Shown: positions 52,690 to 61,630 of the stretch, one piece after another
How the letters are laid out: each line of letters starts with the position of its first letter
How positions within the stretch are numbered: position 1 is the first letter of the stretch
From: Microseira sp041929235
GTDB taxonomy: Bacteria > Cyanobacteriota > Cyanobacteriia > Cyanobacteriales > Aerosakkonemataceae
Direction: 5' to 3'
NCBI RefSeq assembly: GCF_041929235.1
Contig: NZ_JBHFNP010000057.1
Span: 1 to 64,000, forward strand
DNA: 64,000 bases
Notes under the pieces: generated by a model
The model's database searches: none
Told to the model about the DNA's origin: nothing
What the model saw: only the letters and a program-made list of their open reading frames with translations
Made by a program: the position numbers and the translations under genes

Positions 52690-55293
52690 TCAAAATTCAA
52701 AACCAATTGAACCTTGAATTGCCAAAGGCGAACCGGGAAAAACGCGCAAAGGGCCTTCAGCGTTTTCAAAATATCTATTGTCAAACAAATTCTTAACATT
52801 GAGAGCCGATCTCAAGTTTCCCCTCCTGTAAAAAATTGCAGCATCGGTGCGTAAGTAACTTGGTAAAGTAAAACTGTTGCCAAGATCGCCCTCGCGTTCT
52901 CCAACATAAAACAAACCCAAACCAAAACCTAACCCCTGCAAATTACCGCTTTGAATTTCATAAGTTGTAAACAAACTAGCGCCGTGTTGAGGCACGTTAT
53001 CCAGTCGGTTTCCAATAGCAAAGGCGTTGTCTTCAACAATCCGCGCATCTATATAAGCGTAAGAAGCAATTATTCTCCATCCCGGTAAGATTTCGCCAGA
53101 TATATCTAAGTCAATTCCCCGACTTCTCTGTTCGCCTGTTTGGATAGAAAAATTAGCATCTCTAGGATCTGGGGTGAGAACGTTCTGGCGCGTCAGTTGA
53201 TAAAAAGCGAGGGTGGAAGAAAGTCTTCCTCCTAACAAATCAGCTTTGACGCCCACTTCATATTGAGTGCCTTCTTCGGGTTGAAATAGCGCGTTGTCAA
53301 AGCCAGTTCCGCTGACAGGATTAAATGACCTCGTGAAGCTAGCGTAAAGTGAAATAGGTTGAATGGGTTGATATACAATGCCTACCCTGGGGCTGAATGC
53401 TTGCTCGGATTGCTCTGTTCTGGTATCGGCTAATTTATCTGTTAGCCTTTGTTCGTATAGATCGAAACGTCCACCCAGAACTAATTTCAAGTTATCTAAA
53501 AGTGAAATTTGATCTTGGATGTAAAACCCAGCCGATTGTGTCAAGGTCCCATTGTCAATACTGAAGGTAATAGGGCCTAAAGGCGCGCCATAGACTGGAT
53601 TGAAAACGTCGAGGGGCGCAATATCTCCAATATCAAATCTGTTTTTGAACAGATTTTCTCTAAATAACTCGACTCCAACCAGTAACTTATGTTCGATTGG
53701 CCCTGTGGAGAAGTTACCAACCAAGTCTGTTGTAAAAATTTGGGTATCTGTACTGCTAGTTCCTGTTGCGTAACCGCGATTCAGCGTGCGACCATCTGGT
53801 TCTAGACTATTCGGAAAGAAACTGTCTTGGTCGTAAGAAAATAGTGTAATCCGGAAAGCATTACGCAACGACCAGTTTTGGCTAAATCGATGCTCAAGCT
53901 CGTACCCAACTCGCTCAACGCGGTTATCGTTAAAGTCTTTACCGGGTTCGGCAATATTGAGGTTAATCGGTATTCTACCGTTGGGATTGGAGCGCACTGA
54001 GCCAATGGCTGGTAAACCGCGATAGTTTGGAAAACTCGATCTGATAATTTCTCCTTGTAGGGTTACTCTTGTCTGGTCGCTAATCGCCCAAGTCAACGCG
54101 GGGGCAACTAATAAGCGCTCAGTTTCCGCAAAATCAACGAAACTGTCTGAATTTTGGTAGGAAAAATTGAATCGATACAAAAGATTTCGGCGGTTGTTCA
54201 GCGGTCCGGTCAGATCGACTGTTCCACGATAAAAGTTATAGTTTCCTGCTGTGAATTCAAGTTCATAGAAGGGATCGCGTTCGGGTCTTTTTGTCACAAT
54301 GTTAATCACACCGCCGGGGCTGCCTTGACCAAACAAAACTGAGGCTGGCCCTTTCAAGACTTCTACTCTCTCAATCAGTGCAGTTTCGTTTGGCACTTGA
54401 GTGTTACTACTATCCCTCAAACCATTTCTGAGAATATTTAGGCTTTGAAAGCCTCTAATGTTAAATTGCTCAAACGTACTCAGCGATGAAGTTGTTTGAT
54501 TGACGCCGCTGACATTTCTGAGGGCTTCTTCTAAGCGGGTAACTCGTCGGTCTTCTAATACCTGTTGGGGAACAACTTGAATCGATTGAGGAACGTCTCG
54601 TATGGGGGTATCTGTTCTGGTCCCAGTCGTCGCTTCGGTGACTCGATATGTTTCCTGCTGTCCTGTGACGACGATTTCAATTGGCTGTTCTCTTTGTGGC
54701 TGAGTTTCTGGTGTGGTTGGTTGGGTAGGGCGAACTTGTGTCCCCACTTGACCCGATGGTATGGTTGGTTGGGTAGGTTGAACCTGTGTCCCCAGTTGAC
54801 CCGATGGTCTGGTGGGTTCGACAGGACGAACTTCTATCCCCACTTCTCCTGGGGGTCGAGTCGGTGTGGGTCGAACAGCGGTGCTATCAGGCGTGGAATT
54901 CAAGCTGACAATTAAACCCCTATTCCCGGAAGTCACTCTTGCGGTGGGTACACCTGCCTCACCGATAACTGTGACTCGGATGCTATTTGCATCCAATGGT
55001 GCAACGGTGACGGAAACAATTCCTGGTGCTGGGTTGTTGGCACGAAACGGTTTGCCTTCTGGTAAACGCAGCTTTGCGGTAATTACATCTGTAAAGAAAG
55101 TTTGACCGTAGCTGGCACTGAAGGCTTGTAGCGGTTTACCGTTTTCCGTCTCTAGGATTACCTCTACGCCTCCCGGTGTTGGGTTAAGTCGCACGCCAGT
55201 CACCTCGACAATCTGCGCCGAGGCTGGTGTGGAAACCAACACCGATACGATACCTGCCAATCCAAGGGCATTCAGGAATTGTACTTGTTTCAC
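52690..55293 (-). CDS. TonB-dependent siderophore receptor with an N-terminal AMIN domain
   Basis: I choose the GTG at 55293, since AGGAG lies close upstream (GAGGAGACGCGA) and a signal peptide follows (FLNALGLAGIVSVLVSTPAS); the frame is open to 55410. About 867 residues result. An AMIN domain (VRLNPTPGGVEVILETENGK) follows, then a Pro/Thr/Gln-rich linker with repeats (PSGQVGTQVRPTQPT). The plug domain (RDVPQSIQVVPQQVLEDRRV; GPASVLFGQGSPGGVINIVT) and a 22-strand barrel end in the terminal Phe of QGSIGFEF. It takes up a ferric siderophore through the outer membrane. AMIN may attach the receptor to peptidoglycan or polysaccharide, as usual in cyanobacteria. It leads the operon with PepSY, binding protein and MFS. 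Confidence 0.92.
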   Translation of the reverse strand: MKQVQFLNALGLAGIVSVLVSTPASAQIVEVTGVRLNPTPGGVEVILETENGKPLQAFSASYGQTFFTDVITAKLRLPEGKPFRANNPAPGIVSVTVAPLDANSIRVTVIGEAGVPTARVTSGNRGLIVSLNSTPDSTAVRPTPTRPPGEVGIEVRPVEPTRPSGQLGTQVQPTQPTIPSGQVGTQVRPTQPTTPETQPQREQPIEIVVTGQQETYRVTEATTGTRTDTPIRDVPQSIQVVPQQVLEDRRVTRLEEALRNVSGVNQTTSSLSTFEQFNIRGFQSLNILRNGLRDSSNTQVPNETALIERVEVLKGPASVLFGQGSPGGVINIVTKRPERDPFYELEFTAGNYNFYRGTVDLTGPLNNRRNLLYRFNFSYQNSDSFVDFAETERLLVAPALTWAISDQTRVTLQGEIIRSSFPNYRGLPAIGSVRSNPNGRIPINLNIAEPGKDFNDNRVERVGYELEHRFSQNWSLRNAFRITLFSYDQDSFFPNSLEPDGRTLNRGYATGTSSTDTQIFTTDLVGNFSTGPIEHKLLVGVELFRENLFKNRFDIGDIAPLDVFNPVYGAPLGPITFSIDNGTLTQSAGFYIQDQISLLDNLKLVLGGRFDLYEQRLTDKLADTRTEQSEQAFSPRVGIVYQPIQPISLYASFTRSFNPVSGTGFDNALFQPEEGTQYEVGVKADLLGGRLSSTLAFYQLTRQNVLTPDPRDANFSIQTGEQRSRGIDLDISGEILPGWRIIASYAYIDARIVEDNAFAIGNRLDNVPQHGASLFTTYEIQSGNLQGLGFGLGLFYVGEREGDLGNSFTLPSYLRTDAAIFYRRGNLRSALNVKNLFDNRYFENAEGPLRVFPGSPLAIQGSIGFEF

Positions 55294-55410
55294 TCGCGTC
55301 TCCTCACACAATCGTTGAAAATTCAAGGCGGTCGGTGGGCGCAGCAAAGATCTTTTGCTTGCAGCGTCCCGATGCAGCCATCTGCCTGAGTAATCAAGAA
55401 TAATTTTCAA

Positions 55411-56290
55411 TAAGTATCATGCTCTAGTTGAGAATAGCAAGCAAGTTTAATGAAAATTTTATGCATTAAGTTTTAACCATCTGGCTGGGTTACAGCTTTT
55501 GCCTCTCTGGATAGATGGAGATTCATCCTGAATGCGATCGCTTGAGCCAATTTTCTACAGTAAAAGTTTTAAGCCAGCCATGAGGCGGTTACTTTAAGAC
55601 GAGGGGATCTTGGAGCGTCAGATCGTTGGTATTGATTGTCCTCAGAGGACTTTAAATAACTTCAACCTAATTTTAGAGACTCAGAATATTAGCTTTGTTT
55701 ATATATATACCGAAATAATTTGCAAATACTTTTCGTTTACTGCTTGTCAAGATCGCAAAGTTTCTCTACTGTTAGTAAAGTTATTGATAAAAAAAAGCAA
55801 TAGCTTAAAGGAGAAGCTGTTAAATAAGCTGGTTAGCCAGACTGCCCTCGTAGTCGCCAAGCTCAGCACTACGGCATTGGATACGGAAACATTGCTGCTC
55901 AAGGTCTGATATCTTGGCCACGAAGATCGGTAGCGTATCACCCGGACTCCGTGTCGCTATGGACGAGCGGCTGGCTGTCGCCAAAGCTAATACCCCCTAC
56001 CCCTGTGCAAAAGTCGAGTTAAGCGAAATGCGTCCTGAAGAAGTAAGTTTTGTCTTGCACAATCTCAGAATGCTTGCGCCTGCTTAGAATTGCTGATTTG
56101 ACGTTAAATGAGGGGTAAATGTATGCGTTTTCCACCTTTGTCCAGCTTTGCGGCGATTAGAGGTGTTGCGATCGCTTGCACCCCGCAAAAATTCGCAGAC
56201 ACCAATAGACCTCTTCAAAAAACAACCTCAAGGGCAGGCAGGATGCCCACCCCACAAGAGCGACGGAAACTGCATTGCTATTAGGTAGAG
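55411..56290. other. Divergent control region between receptor operon and NRPS/PKS genes
   Basis: No gene is recognised in these 880 bases. The region must hold promoters for both directions. AT-rich sequence near 55399-55422 (AATAATTTTCAATAAGTATC) could include a Fur site, but it does not fit the consensus well. A short palindromic repeat lies at 56232-56260. Confidence 0.5.
56232..56260. repeat. GGCAGGC palindromic repeat, copy A
   Basis: GGGCAGGCAGGATGCCCACC and the following CCACAAGAG form a short imperfect palindrome with a conserved tail. Two further copies are in the NRPS gene at 57602-57628 and 58648-58674. This copy is about 45 bases upstream of the NRPS start. Confidence 0.7.
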
Positions 56291-56305
56291 TTGGCACTAA
56301 AAAGA

Positions 56306-59300
56306 ATGACCCCCAAGAATGACTTTCCACAACTTCCGGTTGATGGTTCCACAATTGTAGAACTGTTGCGCCACAGGGCTTTGCACCAGAGCGAGCAATC
56401 TGCTTTTACTTTCTTGCAAGAGGTCGAAACTGCACAAGCAAGCTGGACTTATTGTGAGTTGGATCGACGCAGCCGAGCGATCGCATCTCAACTTCAGATA
56501 ATGGGTTTGAGTGGGGAACGTGCCTTATTGCTTTATCCACCGGGGTTGGATTATTTGGCGGGTTTTTTCGGTTGTTTGTATGCGGGAGTGGTGGCGGTTC
56601 CTGCTTATCCGCCACGCAATCATCGGAATACGCCAAGAATCAAAGCGATCGCATCGGATGCACAGGCTGCGATCGCGCTTACTACATCGGCAATTCAATC
56701 CAAAATTAAATCTTTAATTGATGTAAGTTCTCTACAGTGGTTAACTACCGATAACTTGCCTGCGGGAATAGAAGATTGTTGGGAAGAACCGTTTATTCAA
56801 ACAGATACATTAGCTTTTCTACAATATACTTCCGGTTCCACGGGAATACCGAAAGGCGCAATGTTGAGTCATGGCAATTTATTGCATAACGCTGCCACGA
56901 CTTACCAATACATGGAACATTCGCCAGCAAGTAAATTTGTTTCTTGGTTGCCTGTTTACCACGACATGGGATTAATCGGTGGGATACTGCAACCTTTGTA
57001 TGGCGGATTTCCTTGCTTTTTAATGTCTCCGGCATCTTTTTTACAGAATCCTTATCGCTGGTTAAAGACTATTTCCGATTATCGAGGTACTACTAGCGGT
57101 GGCCCTAATTTCGCCTATGAATTGTGTATTCAAAAGATTACTCCCGCACAACGCCAAACTCTCGATTTAAGCAGTTGGAGTGTGGCTTTTAACGGTGCCG
57201 AACCGATTCGATGGGAAACTTTAGAAAGGTTTTCGGAAACCTTTGCCTCATGCGGTTTTCGTCGGGAAGCTTTCTACCCCTGTTACGGGATGGCGGAAGC
57301 AACTTTAATGATTTCCGGCAAAGTAAAGGCAGATTTTCCGGCGGTGAAGACAGTTAGCGCATCGGGGTTGGAGTGCGATCGCGTAATTGAAGCTGATAAT
57401 AAAACAGAGGATATCCGAAGTTTTGTCAGTTGCGGACGCACTTTACCCGAACAGCAAATTGTTATTGTACATCCTGAAAAATTAGCCTGCTGTCAACCCG
57501 ATGAAGTGGGGGAAATTTGGGTATCTGGGCCAAGTATTGGTCAGGGTTATTGGAATCGAAAACAAGAAACAGAAGCAACTTTTCGCGCCTATTTAGCTGA
57601 TGGCAGGCAGGATGCCTGCCCCACAGGGGCATTTTTAAGGACTGGAGATTTAGGTTTTTTACAAAATGGCGAACTTTTTATTACTGGAAGGCTGAAAGAT
57701 TTAATTATCATCAGAGGTCGCAATCTCTACCCGCAAGACATCGAACTAACAGCAGAAAGCAGTCATTCGGCATTGCGGAAAGGCAGCGTGGCGGCGTTTG
57801 CAGTGGAAGTAGAAAATGAAGAAAGATTGATAGTTGTACAAGAGTTAGAATTTCGCCAAAAACCGGATTTCGAGGAAGTAACTGCCGCGATTCGTCAGGC
57901 AGTGATTCTGGAACATGAAGTGCAAGTTTATGCTGTGGTGCTGATTAAAGGTGGGAGTACTACGAAAACTTCTAGCGGTAAAATTCAACGCCGTGCTTGC
58001 AAGGCAGAATTTCTAGCAGGCACTTTGGAAGTATTAGCAAGCAGCTTTTTGGCAAGTGAAGAAAAGGCGGAAAATTCAACTCGTTTAAATCGAGAGGGAA
58101 TTTTAGCAATTTCCCAGGAAGAACGTCAGTCACTTTTAGAATCTTATCTTCTGGAACAGGTGGCACAAATTATCGGTGTTTCGCCATCTTTCGCGGGCAA
58201 AGACCAACCTTTGATTAGCTTTGGTTTGGATTCCTTAAAAGTCTTTGAATTAAAAAATAGAATTGAAGCTGATTTTAAAGTAACCGTATCTGTGGCTGAC
58301 TTCTTCGAGGGTGCTAGTATTTCTGCACTGGCGATGCAGATACTCTCTCAGCTTACAAACGACATAGTAAATTCGGTAAATCTATCTCCCGTTGAGAGAA
58401 ACTCTAACGAACATCCGCTTTCTTTTGCTCAGCAAAGACTTTGGTTTATCAATAAGTTAGAACCAAATTCTTCTGCTTACAACATTGCGATCGCTGTTCG
58501 CATAAAAGGGCAGTTAAATGAGTTGGCGCTGGTGGAAAGTCTAAAAGAAATTATCAGACGCCATGAAGTCTTGCGAACGAATTTCAAAGAAGTAAATGGG
58601 GAATTAGTTCAGGTAATTCAGGGGTCAGGCGATTGGGGAGTGGGGATGGCAGGCAAGATGCCTATCCTACAAGACTGGAAATTTTCAATCGAAAGTTTTC
58701 TAGATCGGGAAGCTCAACAACCTTTTGATTTAGGAGAGGGAAGTTTATTTAAAGCCAAATTATTGCGTCTGGATGCAGAGGATAACATATTACTCCTCAC
58801 CATGCACCACATTATTTTTGATGGTTGGTCTACTGGTGTTTTGATTCGCGAAATGACAGCACTTTACGCAGCTTTCTTAACTGGAAAACCTTCGCCTTTG
58901 CCAGAAAATACTATTCAATACGTAGATTATGTCTATTGGCAGCGAGAGTGGTTAAAAGATGAGGTTTTAGAGTCTCAACTTGCTTACTGGAAGCAGCAAT
59001 TAGGCGGTAATCTTCCGGTACTGAATTTACCAACTGACTATCCGCGTCCAACAGTTTCTACTTTCCGAGGTGCTAGGCAAACTTTAGTACTACCGGAAGC
59101 TTTGCGGGAGGGAATTAAAGAACTGAGTCAGCAGGAAGGTGTGACTTTATTTATGACCTTGCTGGCGGCATTCAAAACGTTGCTTTTCCGCTACACTCAT
59201 CAAGATGATATTCTCGTAGGTTCGCCTATTGCTAACCGGAATAACGCTGAAATTCAGTCAGCAATTGGATTTTTTGTCAAGACTTTAGTATTGCGAAGTA

Positions 59301-61630
59301 ATCTTTCGGGCAATCCCAGTTTCCCAGAGTTACTGAAGCGGATACGTCGGGTTGCTTTAGATGCTTACTCGCACCAAGATTTACCTTTTGAAAAGTTGGT
59401 GGAGGAACTGCATCCAGAGCGAAATTTGAGTCACACACCGCTATTTCAGGTAATGTTTGCTCTCCAGAATTTCCCTATGCCAACTTTGGAAGTTGCGAAT
59501 TTAAACTTGCAAGTTCAAGAGGTTGATACAAAAACGGCAAAGTTTGATTTAACTTTGTTTGTGGAAGATAGAGGGCGGGAACTTGTTGCTACTTTCGAGT
59601 ACAACACCGACCTGTTTAAAGCAACTACGATTAACCGAATGTTGGGGCATTTCCAAAATTTGTTGGCAGGTATTGTTGCCAATCCTAACCAACGCCTTTC
59701 GGATTTACCTTTGCTAACAGAGGTTGAGCGAAATCAGCTAATAATCGAGTGGAATCAGACTAAAACAGAATACTCACATAATTTGTACGTTCATCAATTG
59801 TTTGAGGAGCAAGTACAACGGACGCCCGATGCAGTTGCAGTTATCTTTAGGAACGAACAATTAACCTATCGAGAACTCAACCAGCGGGCGAATCAACTAG
59901 CAAATTACTTGCAAAAGCTAGGGGTAAAACCAGAGGTTTTTGTCGCCATTTGCGTAGAACGTTCTATTGAGATGTTGGTGGGACTTTTGGGCATTTTGAA
60001 GGCGGGAGGAGCCTATGTGCCGCTAGACCCTACCTATCCAAAAGAACGACTAGCTTTTATGTTGGAGGATGTTCAAGCACCTGTGCTATTGACTCAACAA
60101 CACCTATTAGAAGTAATACCTGCCCATCCAGGAAAGGTTGTGTGTTTAGATACAAATTGGCAGGAAATTGGCGAAGAAATTTCAGAAAATCCCATAAGTA
60201 ATGTCTGCGCTGATAATATTGCCTACGTTATTTATACTTCCGGTTCTACGGGTAAACCCAAAGGAACTTTGATTCATCACCGAGGCTTGGTAAACTACCT
60301 TAGTTGGTGTACAAAAGCTTATAGCGTCGAACAAGGAGAAGGTTCGCCCGTTCATTCTTCGATTTCGTTCGACATGACTATTACAGGGCTATTTTCACCT
60401 TTATTAGTAGGTGGAAGAGTTGAACTTCTGCCGGAAGAGAAAGGTGTAGAAACTCTGGCGAAGACGCTACGAAATAATTCCAACTTTAGCTTGGTAAAAA
60501 TTACTCCTGCTCAGTTAGAATTATTGAGTCACCAGTTATTGCCGCAGTCAGCTGCTGGGAAAACTAGAGCATTTATTATCGGTGGCGAAAATTTATTAGC
60601 TGAAAGCATTGCTTTTTGGCAAGAAAACGCACCCGATACCATGTTGGTTAACGAATATGGGCCAACAGAAACCGTAGTTGGATGCTGCATTTATCAAGCA
60701 GCAAAAGATAAGCAGTCGGGATCGGTTCCTATTGGTCGTGCGATCGCTAACACTCAACTTTACATTTTAGACCGATATTTGCAACCAGTACCTGTAGGAA
60801 TCACAGGCGAATTGTATATCGGCGGCGCGGGTGTTGCTAGAGGTTATTTGCATCGTCCCGAACTCACTGCGGAACGCTTTATTCCTAATCCTTTTGGTGC
60901 CGGAGAAAGGCTTTACAAAACAGGGGATTTGGCGCGTTATCGTGCTGATGGAATTATTGAATATCTCGGGAGAATTGACCATCAGGTGAAAATGCGAGGA
61001 TTCCGCATTGAACTATCGGAAATTGAAGCGGTGTTGAGTCACCATCCCAAAGTGCGGGAATGTGTAGTTTTGGCAAAATGCGATCGCTTAATCGCTTATG
61101 TAGTTCTTCATCCTGGGGAAACTCTGACAATTAGCGAATTGCGAACCTATTTGGCAGAAAAACTGCCAGAATACATGGTACCTTCGGCCTTGGTGACGTT
61201 GGATTCGATGCCACTGACAGTTAATGGTAAAGTCGATCGTAAAGCATTGCCAGTACCCGAAAGTCTGCGTCCAGAATTAGAAGTAGTTTATGTTTCGCCG
61301 CAAACTGAACTGGAACAAATTATCGCTGTTATTTGGCAAGAAGTATTGCAATTAGAAAAAGTGGGGATTTATGACAACTTTTTCGACCTCGGCGGACATT
61401 CATTGTTGATATCCCAGGTGCATAGCAGACTACAAGCGAGGTTGGAGCAAAACATTTCGATGGTTGAAATGTTTAAATATCCAACTATCGAATCATTGGC
61501 TAAATATTTGAGTGTAAAACGAGAACAAAAGCCAATATTACAAGAGATTAGCGATTTAGTTCAGAAGCAAAGATTGGCTCTTAAACGTCAAAAAAGATTA
61601 ATGAAACAAGTGAGGTTGGGAAATGACTGA
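56306..61630 (+). CDS. FAAL-ACP-C-A-PCP lipopeptide initiation and elongation protein
   Basis: The protein has 1774 residues from the ATG at 56306; a TTG at 56291 is possible. Domains in order: fatty acyl-AMP ligase to about 600 (LQYTSGSTGIPKGAMLSHGN); ACP with Ser in SFGLDSLK near 645; condensation with HHIIFDGWS near 838; adenylation with VIYTSGSTGKPKG near 1315; PCP with Ser in LGGHSLL near 1701; and a basic C-terminal helix for docking. It activates a fatty acid, loads it on the ACP and joins it to one amino acid. My reading of the pocket (D, M, T, K, I, G, E, V, G) resembles Asn, less so Asp. Palindromic repeats encode two extra in-frame stretches. It overlaps the PKS gene by eight bases. 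Confidence 0.92.
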   Translation: MTPKNDFPQLPVDGSTIVELLRHRALHQSEQSAFTFLQEVETAQASWTYCELDRRSRAIASQLQIMGLSGERALLLYPPGLDYLAGFFGCLYAGVVAVPAYPPRNHRNTPRIKAIASDAQAAIALTTSAIQSKIKSLIDVSSLQWLTTDNLPAGIEDCWEEPFIQTDTLAFLQYTSGSTGIPKGAMLSHGNLLHNAATTYQYMEHSPASKFVSWLPVYHDMGLIGGILQPLYGGFPCFLMSPASFLQNPYRWLKTISDYRGTTSGGPNFAYELCIQKITPAQRQTLDLSSWSVAFNGAEPIRWETLERFSETFASCGFRREAFYPCYGMAEATLMISGKVKADFPAVKTVSASGLECDRVIEADNKTEDIRSFVSCGRTLPEQQIVIVHPEKLACCQPDEVGEIWVSGPSIGQGYWNRKQETEATFRAYLADGRQDACPTGAFLRTGDLGFLQNGELFITGRLKDLIIIRGRNLYPQDIELTAESSHSALRKGSVAAFAVEVENEERLIVVQELEFRQKPDFEEVTAAIRQAVILEHEVQVYAVVLIKGGSTTKTSSGKIQRRACKAEFLAGTLEVLASSFLASEEKAENSTRLNREGILAISQEERQSLLESYLLEQVAQIIGVSPSFAGKDQPLISFGLDSLKVFELKNRIEADFKVTVSVADFFEGASISALAMQILSQLTNDIVNSVNLSPVERNSNEHPLSFAQQRLWFINKLEPNSSAYNIAIAVRIKGQLNELALVESLKEIIRRHEVLRTNFKEVNGELVQVIQGSGDWGVGMAGKMPILQDWKFSIESFLDREAQQPFDLGEGSLFKAKLLRLDAEDNILLLTMHHIIFDGWSTGVLIREMTALYAAFLTGKPSPLPENTIQYVDYVYWQREWLKDEVLESQLAYWKQQLGGNLPVLNLPTDYPRPTVSTFRGARQTLVLPEALREGIKELSQQEGVTLFMTLLAAFKTLLFRYTHQDDILVGSPIANRNNAEIQSAIGFFVKTLVLRSNLSGNPSFPELLKRIRRVALDAYSHQDLPFEKLVEELHPERNLSHTPLFQVMFALQNFPMPTLEVANLNLQVQEVDTKTAKFDLTLFVEDRGRELVATFEYNTDLFKATTINRMLGHFQNLLAGIVANPNQRLSDLPLLTEVERNQLIIEWNQTKTEYSHNLYVHQLFEEQVQRTPDAVAVIFRNEQLTYRELNQRANQLANYLQKLGVKPEVFVAICVERSIEMLVGLLGILKAGGAYVPLDPTYPKERLAFMLEDVQAPVLLTQQHLLEVIPAHPGKVVCLDTNWQEIGEEISENPISNVCADNIAYVIYTSGSTGKPKGTLIHHRGLVNYLSWCTKAYSVEQGEGSPVHSSISFDMTITGLFSPLLVGGRVELLPEEKGVETLAKTLRNNSNFSLVKITPAQLELLSHQLLPQSAAGKTRAFIIGGENLLAESIAFWQENAPDTMLVNEYGPTETVVGCCIYQAAKDKQSGSVPIGRAIANTQLYILDRYLQPVPVGITGELYIGGAGVARGYLHRPELTAERFIPNPFGAGERLYKTGDLARYRADGIIEYLGRIDHQVKMRGFRIELSEIEAVLSHHPKVRECVVLAKCDRLIAYVVLHPGETLTISELRTYLAEKLPEYMVPSALVTLDSMPLTVNGKVDRKALPVPESLRPELEVVYVSPQTELEQIIAVIWQEVLQLEKVGIYDNFFDLGGHSLLISQVHSRLQARLEQNISMVEMFKYPTIESLAKYLSVKREQKPILQEISDLVQKQRLALKRQKRLMKQVRLGND
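57602..57628. repeat. GGCAGGC palindromic repeat, copy B, in frame inside the FAAL domain
   Basis: GGCAGGCAGGATGCCTGCCC plus CACAGGG is coding here and gives DGRQDACPTGAF between ATFRAYLA and LRTGDLG. Relatives normally have a shorter loop before FLRTGDLG, so this looks like an inserted segment kept in frame. Confidence 0.7.
58648..58674. repeat. GGCAGGC palindromic repeat, copy C, in frame inside the condensation domain
   Basis: GGCAGGCAAGATGCCTATCC plus TACAAGA is coding and gives MAGKMPILQD. It lies in the variable loop after LVQVIQ and before the conserved QQPFDLGEGSLF. It differs from copy B at a few bases, so it is an older or separate insertion. Confidence 0.65.

Noticed and set aside
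55399..55422. Possible Fur box upstream of the TonB receptor
   Set aside because: The AT-rich sequence does not match the 7-1-7 consensus convincingly; iron regulation is likely but not shown here.
55610..55909. 99-codon plus-strand open frame upstream of the NRPS gene
   Set aside because: Low-complexity Leu/Lys/Ser-rich content and no recognisable family; more likely part of the control region.
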